Assembly (NCBI GenBank): GCA_905250885.1
Contig: CAJNOQ010001129.1
Coordinates: forward strand, 1 to 35,481
DNA length: 35,481 bases
Reading direction: 5' to 3'
From: Didymodactylos carnosus
Taxonomy: Eukaryota > Rotifera > Eurotatoria > Philodinida > Philodinidae
The translations under genes were made by a program, and so were the position numbers. This document shows, one piece after another, positions 21,667-31,022 of the stretch. The notes below the pieces were generated by a model, which searched no databases, was not told the DNA's origin, and was given only the letters and a program-made list of their open reading frames with translations. The stretch's first letter is position 1. Each line of letters starts with the position of its first letter.

Positions 21667-21672
21667 TTTATT
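21667..21672 (-). terminator. Poly(A) signal AATAAA of the NHL gene
   Basis: AATAAA on the minus strand lies 71 bases after the NHL gene's stop codon, a plausible 3'-end signal. The motif is frequent in AT-rich DNA, so the support is positional only. Confidence 0.45.
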
Positions 21673-21742
21673 AATAAAATTCAAAGTACCGTTTTTAAGA
21701 AAACTCATGCTTTCCTTAATTAATCGTATCATCGGACAATTA

Positions 21743-22180
21743 TTAAATCTTTTGAAATTTTTGTACACGATTATTTAAGGTATCAGTAACATATAAATTA
21801 AGTTCAGCATCCAAAGCAACACCCTGAGGATTGTCCAATTGATCTGGACCGCTTCCGGATTGACCTGTACCTGCGACCGTTATGCCATACACAGAATTTG
21901 GGCAAAACATTTGTATACGATTATTTCCACTATCAGCAATATACAAATTACCATAACGATCAAAAGTTATACCTGATGGATCAAATAATTGTACAGCAGA
22001 ATTACCAGCTCGTCCTGGAATGCCAGCGTATATGTTATGTTCTCTGTATGAGCCCAAACCATATTGTGTTACAGCATGTGCACCTTCATTTGCTATGTAT
22101 AAAATAGCATTTGTTTCATCTAACTGTATGCCTATTGGATTATTTAACTGTGTTGGATTATTTCCTTGACCCTCCCCTCC
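21743..22180 (-). CDS. NHL-repeat protein, last exon (repeats 4-6)
   Basis: The exon starts after a CGAG|GGA acceptor (AG at 22181-22182) preceded by a T-rich run, and ends with a TAA. It codes for 145 residues with three NHL repeats: NPIGIQLDE...ILYIANEG, DPSGITFDRYGNLYIADSGN and NPQGVALDAELNLYVTDTLN, each followed by a variable arm with an R/AV-Q-x-F/Y end. An open frame continues upstream of the acceptor for 19 codons, but those residues are hydrophobic and unlike NHL, supporting the splice. Joined to the exon at 23717-24205 (same phase 0), the junction reads TIVAGGEGQG, the usual inter-blade 'TIVAG-G-G' of NHL propellers. Ligand and location are unknown; NHL propellers usually mediate protein or RNA binding, or are extracellular in invertebrate expansions. 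Confidence 0.8.
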   Translation of the reverse strand, partial: GGEGQGNNPTQLNNPIGIQLDETNAILYIANEGAHAVTQYGLGSYREHNIYAGIPGRAGNSAVQLFDPSGITFDRYGNLYIADSGNNRIQMFCPNSVYGITVAGTGQSGSGPDQLDNPQGVALDAELNLYVTDTLNNRVQKFQKI

Positions 22181-22405
22181 CTCGAATAGAAAAAAATAGG
22201 ACATAAAGAGATAAACAATGCAATAATGGTTAATCAATCACTTTATTTTTGTCCGTGATGGAAAATATGACAAAGCTTTGATAAAACGTCATATGAAACT
22301 TCGGCTACTGTCGAGAAAAAAAGAATGGATTTGGTCATTTTTTGAATAACTTTTACCAGAAAGCAGCTAGAGAACTCCGATTTTTGCCATTTGACATGTG
22401 GGGAC

Positions 22406-22460
22406 TAGGTATGCACCAGTGCCACTTTTTAACTGTAAGAACTAGAACTGTCAGGAAGTG
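22406..22460. mobile_element. Fragment of the 3231-3545 hAT-like family
   Basis: TAGGTATGCACCAGTGCCAC is nearly the terminus of the element at 3231-3545, followed by its subterminal words AACTGTAAGAACT and AACTGTCAGG. The opposite end and a target duplication are not present, so it is a truncated or solo end. It lies in the NHL intron. Confidence 0.7.
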
Positions 22461-22956
22461 TTGCAAAAATATTCAAGATGAATTCGAAAGAAATTTTAAA
22501 ATCAATTGAAGAAAATGCAGGTTAAAACTCATGAAGAGATAGAAAATTCTCGTGAAGGTAGCATAATACCTTTCACCTTTACGCATACTTCTCACACAAA
22601 AGAGTATAATTCTCGTTTAAAAGCATTATTCTCGTTGACTAGGCAAGTAAAAGTTTCTATGAAGAGATACAAAATTCTCGTGGATGGAGCATCTTTCTCG
22701 TTGTGATAGCATAATTGGGGTTTCTCGATTTCTCTCCCACCCCTCAAGATCTGTCCTGGTAAGAAGTGTCCCAGAGTAAAATCTGTCCGGATAAGAACCG
22801 TCTGGGGAAGATCGGATCGAATACCACCTAGTGGAAACATGTTTGGGACAGAAGCAAAAAATTTTCAGAAGAGTTTTTCTGAAACAGATTTTCTAAGAGA
22901 TCTATGGAAAACTATGCCATAGATAACAATTTTCCAATCGGATTGTGTAGATTCTT

Positions 22957-23075
22957 TTACACCGACTGATAGCCCCCTTGAAAATAGGAGGCAAGCGAGA
23001 CGTTGATTTTCCGTGGTTCGGGCTTGGTTACCCGGTGACTATTCGTGACCTTAAAAACGAATGGACATCTTGAAA
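22957..23075. repeat. Diverged copy of the 20231-20881 foldback arm
   Basis: AATAGGAGGCAAGCGAGACG, then TTTTCCGTGGTTCGGGCTTGG and AAAAACGAATGGAC follow the same order as AATGGGAATCAAGCGGGCTC, TTTTTTCTGGTTCAGGTGTGG and GAAAACGAATGGAA in the left arm at about 20278-20395. Similarity is moderate (roughly two thirds by eye). Confidence 0.45.
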
Positions 23076-23374
23076 GACATTTTACAAAACCCAAAGGCTG
23101 TTAAATTATCATCATGTATTAAATTATTATCAAGTAATCACATGTGTGCAAAAAAGGTAACAACAAAATCAATTCTTATTCATTGCCCTCTACGTCATCC
23201 TGGGTGCTTATGTCTGAATCACGAGTTTTGTGAAAAACGAGTTTCTTTTCAAACAAGGTAGTTTTTTTTAAATATTTCTTATCACTATTTCATACTTCTA
23301 TAACCGTTGAATAATGGATCTTTGTGCACTACACTTTTGCACAATTGCACGATTTAACGCATGTGTCAAAACTG

Positions 23375-23430
23375 TATCTCAGTTGAGAAAGGAATATTTT
23401 CAAAGAAATATTGATTTCTCAACTGAGATA
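23375..23430. repeat. Perfect 16 bp inverted repeat (hairpin)
   Basis: TATCTCAGTTGAGAAA (23375-23390) and TTTCTCAACTGAGATA (23415-23430) are exact complements with a 24 nt centre that itself contains AATATT words. A third half-copy TATCTCAGTTGAG lies at 23451-23463. Inside the NHL intron; probably a fragment of a foldback repeat. Confidence 0.7.
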
Positions 23431-23716
23431 TCTGATTAAAATATAGATTATATCTCAGTTGAGTTCAAACCAGTTAGAGATCCTACTAACGAGAAGTGAG
23501 CGAATGCACTGCGGTCGGTGATGATTTTATGAAAATAATCATCACCGAGTTAATTAAAAAGAGCTAATCTGAAAAATATTCTTCTTTTACTCGGATCCGG
23601 TAATTTTAGTTTCGTAATAAGAGAAATGCTGCTAGAGACATAATCATGCCAAACCATGCGAACAGCTAGTTTATGAACGAAGAAATGAAGGAGTGTGCAA
23701 TTGAGAAACAACTTAC

Positions 23717-24205
23717 AGCTACGATTGTACCAATAGAGGATCGATTAGTCGAGAAAGGCCATTGTGTAACACGATGATTTTTATAATCAGCAACAAAGAT
23801 ATTTCTTTGTGAATCAACCCATAGACAGGTTGGATAACTGAATTCATTTAGTGCTGGACCATCAGAGCCATTTCCTGCAAGTGTAAATCCACTCTTTGCA
23901 CCATTCGGCCAATATTGTACACGTTGATTGCCAAAATCACTAATATACAAATTTTGGTGTTGATCTGCATAAACGGCTATTGGACCGGATAGTCTATTCA
24001 ATGCTGATCCACCCTTACCATTTGGATCTCCTGCAGCAGTTAACAATTCACCATTTGGAAAGTATTTCTGAATGCGATCATTACTAGTATCAGCTATATA
24101 TAAAATTTGTGTGATTGGTTCAATAAATAAACCCATAGGACGAGCCAATTGATGTGGCGCTGGACCAAATGTACCATTACCGACGATTGTTGTTCCTGTT
24201 GAGCT
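23717..24205 (-). CDS. NHL-repeat protein, upstream exon (repeats 1-3)
   Basis: The exon reads from about 24205 (after AATAG|AGC) to 23717, where GCT|GTAAGT is an excellent donor. It codes for about 163 residues with three NHL repeats: RPMGLFIEP...ILYIADTSNDRIQKY, GPIAVYADQHQNLYISDFGN and YPTCLWVDSQRNIFVADYKN. With the three repeats of the last exon this makes six, enough for one complete six-bladed propeller. The TAG at 24206-24208 is either the acceptor dinucleotide or a nonsense codon: sequence beyond it ('LALGPGNLK') also looks NHL-like, so the start of this exon is uncertain. No initiator Met or signal peptide was found upstream, where a hAT-like element sits at 24268-24926. The gene may continue upstream or be a truncated copy. 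Confidence 0.75.
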
Positions 24206-24267
24206 CTATTTAAGATTACCTGGACCTAAAGCAAGTATCTAAACAATAGTTCGATTGGCATGTATAT

Positions 24268-24926
24268 CAGAGTTGTAACCGATCCAAAACCGGTTGAAAT
24301 GGTTTTCACCGGTCTAAAGAAATTTTTTAGTCGTAAAACTCCCTCTAGTCCCTCTCAGGATTAAGTCATAAAATGAATTTCACAATTTTCTAGATATACA
24401 ATTTTTTTTCAATAAAATATGTCGAGAGCAAGTCTAAATTCTTTTATCAAAGATAATCATATTGTTACAAAAAACATCAACCTTATTTTCTTCAATTTGT
24501 CTAAACTTTTTCATTTCTTTTAATCGAAATTTTTTTTAACTCCCTAAAAAGCTCAATCAGAACAGTGTTAGCTCAGAAAAACGTCTCAACTTATCTCAAT
24601 AATGTTTTGTTAGAAACCAGATTTAAGGTATCACTGCCGTTCAAAGGGAAATATTAGTTTTTTTGCAAAATCTACGTAAAAAATTTAAGATTTGCAGATT
24701 ACCAATTGAGTGGCAGATAGACGCCTGTTTTTTCTCGAGATTACTTACATATATAAAGGACTGTAGCATCGCATTTCTTCTTGAGTATTAATAAAAACGT
24801 GAGTAAGGAACACGCAGATGGGTATTTTTTGAAGCCTCTCATTTTAACTGGCAGTACATGACCTAACATACCGGCCGCTTTTTGCCGGTTTTTACCGGCC
24901 TAAAGTTTGGACCGGTTACAACTCTG
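24268..24926. mobile_element. hAT-like non-autonomous element (659 bp), exact 8 bp target duplication
   Basis: The element starts CAGAGTTGTAACCGATCCAAA and ends with its inverted form (TTTGGACCGGTTACAACTCTG); the arms match 20 of 21 at the tips. Direct ATGTATAT copies flank it at 24260-24267 and 24927-24934. The CAG-type terminus and the 8 bp duplication are hallmarks of the hAT superfamily. Subterminal CCGG-containing words (ACCGGT, GCCGGT, ACCGGCC) are on both sides. No open frame for a transposase. It lies just 5' of the recognisable part of the NHL gene and may have separated that gene from its upstream exon or promoter. Confidence 0.88.
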
Positions 24927-24934
24927 ATGTATAT

Positions 24935-25687
24935 GAGAAATTTGCTGTGCTTTTATGCTGTTCGAAAAAAACACCATAATAAAAAACAATGTATTCAATT
25001 AATCAGAAGTGGAATATATTTTTCGATCAAAATTTATATTTTCTAACAAATTAGACCATTCAAGTATCTTATATCAATAACACCAAGTGCAAATTTTGAT
25101 GAGGGATCAGAGAAACTGCTTGATGTAGAAAGAAGGATAGTTTCATCAAAATTAATAAACAGGTTTTTGATACGAGTGTTACCACCAGATACAAATGCAT
25201 TCTCACAAAATGTGTGACATTTTTTGAAAAATGTCTGATTTTTTTCTTGGTAGCATGTTTCGATAGATTTTATCTAATAACCAATTATTCGCTCTATCGA
25301 TAATTTGTTCGAAAGTCAAACTAGTTTTCCATCACAAGAAGAGTATAAAAAGGGCCACCTTGGTCATTTCTGCACATATTTTTTGCACAAATATGAAAAT
25401 TTTCAAAAAAAAAGGGATAAAATTAACAAGAAAACGTTCTGAAATACTCTTGTATCTAAGAACAATAGTACAATGGCATTTTAAATAGTTTATTATCTAT
25501 ATTCGCTTACATTCTGATGATTTTTTGAAACGAACTGAATTTTTTGCTTGAAGAGCTAAAACAGAGAGAGTGCGAAAGAGAAATTGAACCGAGTGAGACT
25601 TTTTATACCCAAACCAAGATTATTTACATACCACAGATTGTATTAATCACTCTAAAAATGAATGTAAAATACAATAATACACAAAAA
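24935..25687. other. Stretch without a supported gene
   Basis: AT-rich with no domain-bearing open frame. The short frame 25544-25732 runs into the next element and has no recognisable content. Confidence 0.45.
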
Positions 25688-27417
25688 GACACCACCGGTT
25701 TTCAAAACTCGATGCGTTTTGATTTGATCTGATAGGGTGAAGTTGAGAATTAAAAGGTGCATATGCCTGGATAGTTTTTAGAGTTTGCTACTGTCTGGTT
25801 ATTGAGAAAACTAAAAGATTTGATCGATGGATACCGGTATGATACATATGCAATAAAAAACATTTTTCTCAATAGTCTTCTAACTTTCTGGAAAACGCTT
25901 TTCACCGTTGGATACAGCAGATTTGTGCATCTGTAGATGTACTTGCGGTATGGTATAAGTCTAAGAAGAAAGTAAACGGTTCAAAAAAGGTGAACGGTAC
26001 GAAACTAAATCGGTAGAAAAATTTTAATGTTATGTATAGAGAAACTAGGATAAATCGAAAACGCACTAATACCACAGAAAAATAATCAAAGCTCGATTAT
26101 TTCTTTCGCAGTTTTGGACATTTTTAAATGCTTATATTTCTGTAACAAATCACACCAGAACCTTTTTTCTCTTAAATTCGATAGAGCACGCATTTTTCTA
26201 CAAAATGAAACATTCTGTAGGTGTGAATGATTTTTGACAACTGATTCGAAACGATTTTGCTGAATGCTCTAACATCGACTTTTAATCGGTGCAAGCTTAC
26301 TACGTATGCTTCATGCAATTTCAATGTCACCGCAGGTCACCAGGGACCAATCTCGGGGCTCGAAAGAAACTCGATATCACGAAAAACCAAGATCTCGCCT
26401 AGCACCGATTCTATATTCTATTTGGGGTATCTATCCATAAAAACCATCAATTTATTTATGCTTTGAGTTTCAGAGTTATGGCTCGGTTTTCCAGAGATCC
26501 TATCGAAAACGGTTGTTCGACACGCTTTGAGAAGCACATCTATTACATAAAGGTGCGCCGATGTATTGGCTATCGAAGTCAAAAGTTATTTAAAAAATGG
26601 CTTTTGTGGGCACACAGTAATAAACCGCTTAGGAATCCAGTATATCTAAAAATGGGTTAAAATAATTGTTAATTAGTAACCTTTTAGGAAAGCAAATACA
26701 GGGTTTGCAGTGCTTGAAAATCTCTATCAAATGATATATTTCTTCACGAACTCCAAGAAATTAGTAACTTACAAATAAACGTGTAAGGCACCCAGTTACT
26801 AACAGTTTAATAGTTGAGAGGGACCTGATTCTATTGAGTTTCATCTCCTGATTACAAATATGATATTGACATTACTAGAAAACGTTTAGGAAAATTCTAT
26901 TATTTCGTTGAAGTCACCTAAAGTCTAGTCTAATTATGACAATAAAAAATTCATAACCCCTCATAGACAATTTTGTTTGACACTAAAATTTCGGGTTGTG
27001 TAGCTGACAATACGAGAATGTTTTTGTGCAAGTGAGGTCTTGTTTGAAAGTCAGCTGATGGAGATATAACACTTTTAGTGACCATGGGATTTTCGAAAAA
27101 TCAACTTTTTTCCTACTTTTTTGAACCGTTTACTTTCTTCTTAGACTTATACCATACCGCAAGTACATCTACAGATGCACAAATCTGCTGTATCCAACGG
27201 TGAGAAGCGTTTTCCAGAAAGTTAGAAGACTATTGAGAAAAATGTTTTTTATTGCATATGTATCATACCGATACCCATCGATCAAATCTTTTAGTTTTCT
27301 CAATAACCAGACAGTAGCAAACTCTAAAAACTATCCAGGCATATGCACCTTTTAATTCTCAACTTCACCCTATCAGATCAAATCAAAACGCATCGAGTTT
27401 TGAAAACCGGTGGTGTC
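25688..27417. mobile_element. 1.73 kb element with about 302 bp terminal inverted repeats, 99% identical
   Basis: The left arm (25688-25989, starting GACACCACCGGTTTTC) and the right arm (27116-27417, ending GAAAACCGGTGGTGTC) are inverted complements. I count only three mismatches in 302 bases (two in the GATGGATACCGG area, one in CGCTTTTCACC). Just outside the tips, ACAAAAA and CTTTGTT also resemble each other in inverted form, so the true end may be a few bases further out. The interior (25990-27115) holds only short open frames (26257-26466, 26463-26660) without recognisable domains. No target duplication was identified. Probably a recently inserted or recently converted non-autonomous DNA transposon; the superfamily is unknown. 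Confidence 0.82.
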
Positions 27418-27969
27418 CTTTGTTTAATACTGACATGAATATCACTACCAAACAATAACGGAACATTGTTTCAATTTTGTTTGCGATGTTTACTTAATTA
27501 TTTTTCTTTTTTAAATATTTCTTTAATTTTATTTTGTGTGTACGATTAATACCTGAGTATTTTTGTTTCATCATGAGTAAGAAAGGAACAACTGTTTTAA
27601 GTTCTCATAGTAGAAAGAGCCCTGTGAATATTTCATCTGCGTGCTTTTATAATTTTGTATTAATTTAACAAGGTCAGTTTTTTCTACTGTAGAAGAAAAG
27701 TAGAAAAATTATGTATACAACGAAAATTTATTTATTATTCGATTTGAAAAATCACGTTGCTGTTGAAAATGGTTTTAATTTATAGATAATAAATAATATA
27801 GAATAGCAAAAGTTTTTCAAACCTAGTCAAATACATCAAAATGTAAATTTATCGTACTTTTATAAATGTTCTGAGTATCATGACTGAACTAAGAGTTAAA
27901 CAGAATTCCATTCTGCATTGTTTATCACCTGTACTAATACACGGAGTGGAGTACTGTTCGTACGATGTG
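27418..27969. other. Stretch without a supported gene
   Basis: AT-rich, no recognisable open frame, repeat or RNA gene. Confidence 0.45.
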
Positions 27970-28224
27970 CTATGTTATTAGGCGTGTAAATCTTCTCAAC
28001 GGTCGCTCGGCATCGAAAGTGCACACCTTCTCTAAACTATCGATCTCGGTGTGTAAAAAGCTAAGTGTGTTAAACCTTTTTATTATTTTTCCCTTTTTCT
28101 CTCGAACTATTGCATCAAACGAAAAAATGATTTCAGGATCATAATCATCGTTTTCGAAAGTATATATGCTGTCATTTCCAACCAAAACGGATAAGAAAAA
28201 AAACTGTAAACAAACCATCGCCAT
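27970..28224 (-). CDS. Possible small secreted protein, 84 aa
   Basis: ATG at 28224 opens a frame whose first 16 residues (MAMVCLQFFFLSVLVG) look like a signal peptide. The rest is charged (acidic 'ENDDYDPE', basic 'REKKGKIIKR') with one cysteine and no known domain. It ends with a TAA. No homologous neighbour and no intron signal. An open frame of this size can occur by chance, so this is only a candidate. Confidence 0.3.
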   Translation of the reverse strand: MAMVCLQFFFLSVLVGNDSIYTFENDDYDPEIIFSFDAIVREKKGKIIKRFNTLSFLHTEIDSLEKVCTFDAERPLRRFTRLIT

Positions 28225-28830
28225 ATGGTACAGTCGCGATCAAGAGTCTCACTCTACTTTTTTATTTTGCTTATTATATGAAAAATAAAGAACATTAATT
28301 TAATATAATTATATGTACGTATAGCTGAGACACCTAGACATATAATGCATGTATGCAGTGCTTAAATACATTATACAAAATAAATACGAAGAAAGGAACT
28401 ATCTTTTTTTTTTCAAAGATGTGTGTAAAAATCTGAAAAGCCTAGAAACCTACACACTCGCGACAGATCGCATAGTGGGAACATTTTCTCGTCATTGGAA
28501 AACGTAAGAAACCTAAAAATCTGGAAACCTAGACACTTGTGAACGATATCATATATATTTGTAATAATATTGTATGTACATATTATCAACAAAAATACTT
28601 TGAATCGGTAAAAGAATATTGATTGGTGAATTGGATGGCCATAAGTGGTATGGGTGTGCCTGCTGTTGGATTATTCGGACGGCGCGGTACAGTATCGTAC
28701 GTCTGCGTTCGAGTGATTCGCACCTGAACAATGAATGCCTACACAAAACAGCTAATTTGTCTACTATACATGAACATCCGAACGAGGATTAGAAGAAATA
28801 GTCAGACCTAATAAACACAGACTCTCTCTA
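28225..28830. other. Stretch without a supported gene; diverged direct repeat
   Basis: AAAAATCTGAAAAGCCTAG (about 28427) and AAAAATCTGGAAACCTAG (about 28516) with following AAACCTACACAC / ACACTTG form an old direct repeat at about 90 bases. A minus frame at 28549-28746 has no recognisable domain. Confidence 0.4.
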
Positions 28831-30185
28831 TCTAATATTATTACAAATATCTGCATGATCAAGCGTGTCGATGTCACATGCAGATACATGTTGAAGAGCT
28901 TTTTTAAAACTCTTCACAGCTTAACCATAATCAGCTTTTATGTACACAGCACAACCTAAATTGTAGTGGGTGACGGATGGAGATGGTTTATTTGGTTTTG
29001 GATGTTTGAAAATAATATCAACTGTTTCAATCGGCTGTATTTTGGACTCAGGTGAGGACGATGTACAATCTTTAGATAATTCTAGCGTTTCATCGTTATA
29101 TCTTTTGGCATTCACCAAATCATTTTAACGTTCATAAACAATGCTAATATTATTATAAATAGTTATTTTAGCATTGTTAGATGATTCATAGTGTTTCAAC
29201 AGTATGTGATAGTAATCTATAGCTCTGACAAATTTTCCAGTTTCCACCCAAAATAAATCAAGTTTAAAAATTGTCAACTTTTCACCAAAATAACTTTTAA
29301 AATGATCAAGTAACAATTGTGATTCATTCCTTTCATGATCGGTTAATTTCAGTCTCATTTGCCAATTGTCCGATAGATTCTAACCTAAATATTGTATCAA
29401 TGAGAAATTGAACATCTCCATCTTGTTTCAAATAACTAACAGAATATTATGTGTTCGAAGTCCTTAATTTAATACTTGTCGAATAAACTTCAGTTGACGC
29501 TTATACCACCAAATGGCTTGTGAAGACGAATAAATATTTAAAAAATCATTAATATCGTTTTGTTTTCGTTTATTAGTTTTGAATTGTGCATGACATACTT
29601 CTAACATTTCATTATATTTATTATTTCTTTCTTGCTTTGGTAAATGACATAACGACTTAATTAAAAACTGAAACTAAATAAATTCGGCCTGTTCATCGCT
29701 AAGCATTTCCAATATCAGCTCTTTGATGTTGTTCATTGAATTCCTTATAAATACTGTTGTACAAAATTCATTACTAGCTAAATACTCCATTGATGGAATA
29801 TACGATGAAAAGACTTTTATATCGTTCAACATTTTAATGGTCAGTTGCTTGATATCATTAAATATACCTGATAGCTTAACATAATTTTGTTTCAATTTTG
29901 TATCTTGCTTGTCATCTAATTTGCTTCGGAGTAAATATATAGAAATAATTTGTGTGAGATTATGCACTAGTGGTAGCACATTTTCACCAACTGTATCTGC
30001 GATCACGAGAAAAATTTCTTTCTCTGAAACTGTAGTAATATAGGAAAAACACCGTAGGGAATCATCATACGTTTTCATCTGAATGTCTGATATAAAATCA
30101 GATGTAATCCCATCCGAAAGTAAACAAACAATATTCAAGTTTTCTTTGAAATTGATGTTAGCATCGTCACCAGTTATAGCTATAG
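28831..30185 (-). pseudogene. ADP-ribosyltransferase/TPR protein, catalytic domain mostly deleted
   Basis: Reading the minus strand: an exon probably begins near 30185 after a T-rich run and CTATAG. The N-terminal region (to about 29674) has hydrophobic blocks and ends before an in-frame TAG (29674-29676). The next block contains SSSQAIWWYKRQLKFIRQVLN, the segment that usually precedes the ADP-ribosyltransferase fold in bdelloid ART-TPR proteins. TAA (29464-29466) and TGA (29428-29430) interrupt it. The reading then jumps to GDVQFLIDTIFRLES, which resembles the end strand of the fold, shifts frame near 29375, and continues as a TPR-type region (29372-28831) with TAA at 29125-29127 and 28921-28923. 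The central catalytic part, normally about 150 residues, is missing between about 29440 and 29425. Four or more stops plus frameshifts: not functional. The ART family assignment rests on my recall of bdelloid proteins. Confidence 0.7.
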
Positions 30186-31022
30186 AGAAAATGGAAACTA
30201 TTAGTGATAAAACAAATATGGAGGTACTAATCTAGGTAATACAACAAGTAATGTCATCAGTTATTTGTAAACCGTTGGCTGAAAGAACTCAATTCAGGTG
30301 ATTCGAGATGTACTCACAATATGAAAACATCTAGTTTCGACAAATGATGCTTAAAACAATTAGAGAAAGACAAATGATGCTTAAAACAATTAGAGAAAGA
30401 GAATCTTGTAGATCGGACGCACTAACAAAGGAACCTCCTCAAGCGTTACACTCTGTTTCAAATTATTTATGTGCCGATCGATAAAGAATAGTGAGCTAGT
30501 AAATCACCAAAAGGATTTGTGCCCCTGCGGCTTTTTCCTCGAGTTATGGTTGATTTAGTGAAATTTGAGTTTTTGATATTTTGGATGCAGCAAAGTGTTG
30601 CAACGTGTTGAAGAGCTAAAACACACGCCAATAATAGTCTCAACCACAATCATCAAGCTACAAAAATATCAGACCTTTAGCTTCTGTCTATTGTGAAAAA
30701 TTGAATTTTCTGTTTTCCATAGAGTTTCTACAGTTTTGTGACTTGTAAGTGAAAAAACTTTTCTCGTCATTATCAAGCCCGTATTTTGTATTCATAAGCG
30801 AGTAAAATACCTTATTATCTATGTTAGAGTGTTTTCTAAGTATTTGCACTATTGAATTAAATGATTAGAATTATTTCCATTTCTAAATCGCACGGCACTC
30901 CAGAAACCTAATTTCTCATAATAGACATAAGCTCAAGAGTGAACTTTAGAGATTTTCATAACAACTTTTCATTCAGTGAGCTTAAGGTTCAAGGCGAAAC
31001 AGAAGTGTGACATATCCCCTAC
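30186..31022. other. Stretch without a supported gene
   Basis: Contains the 30 bp tandem duplication described separately. A minus frame at 30467-30649 has a hydrophobic start but only a TTG codon for initiation, so I do not call it. The part next to 30186 is probably intron or upstream sequence of the ART/TPR pseudogene. Confidence 0.4.
30339..30398. repeat. Perfect 30 bp tandem duplication
   Basis: The 30-base unit beginning GACAAATGATGCTTAAAACA occurs twice head to tail (30339-30368, 30369-30398) without a mismatch, so the duplication is recent or the region is conserved. Confidence 0.9.

Larger units (their letters stand above)
22181..23716 (-). other. Intron of the NHL gene, 1536 bp, filled with repeats
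   Basis: The donor GTAAGT (23711-23716 on the minus strand) and acceptor TTCGAG (AG at 22181-22182) give a phase-0 intron. It holds a hAT-like terminus (22406), three TTCTCGT-containing units (22550-22700), a diverged foldback copy (22957-23075), a 16 bp hairpin (23375-23430) and an 11 bp hairpin (23516-23547). The LPMO intron in this window is only 60 bp, so this one is unusually long. Confidence 0.7.

Noticed and set aside
23516..23547. GC-bearing 11 bp stem-loop resembling a bacterial terminator.
   Set aside because: The setting is a eukaryotic intron with no T-run after the stem; treated as a minor repeat.
28831..30185. In-frame TAA/TAG at possible Gln positions could mean a variant genetic code.
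   Set aside because: The GPCR (339 codons), LPMO, NHL exons and CCHC protein are all free of internal stops, and the ART/TPR locus also has frameshifts and a deletion. Ordinary pseudogene decay explains it.
30467..30649. A short frame with a signal-peptide-like start.
   Set aside because: It initiates only at TTG, which is not credible for an animal gene; no upstream ATG in frame.
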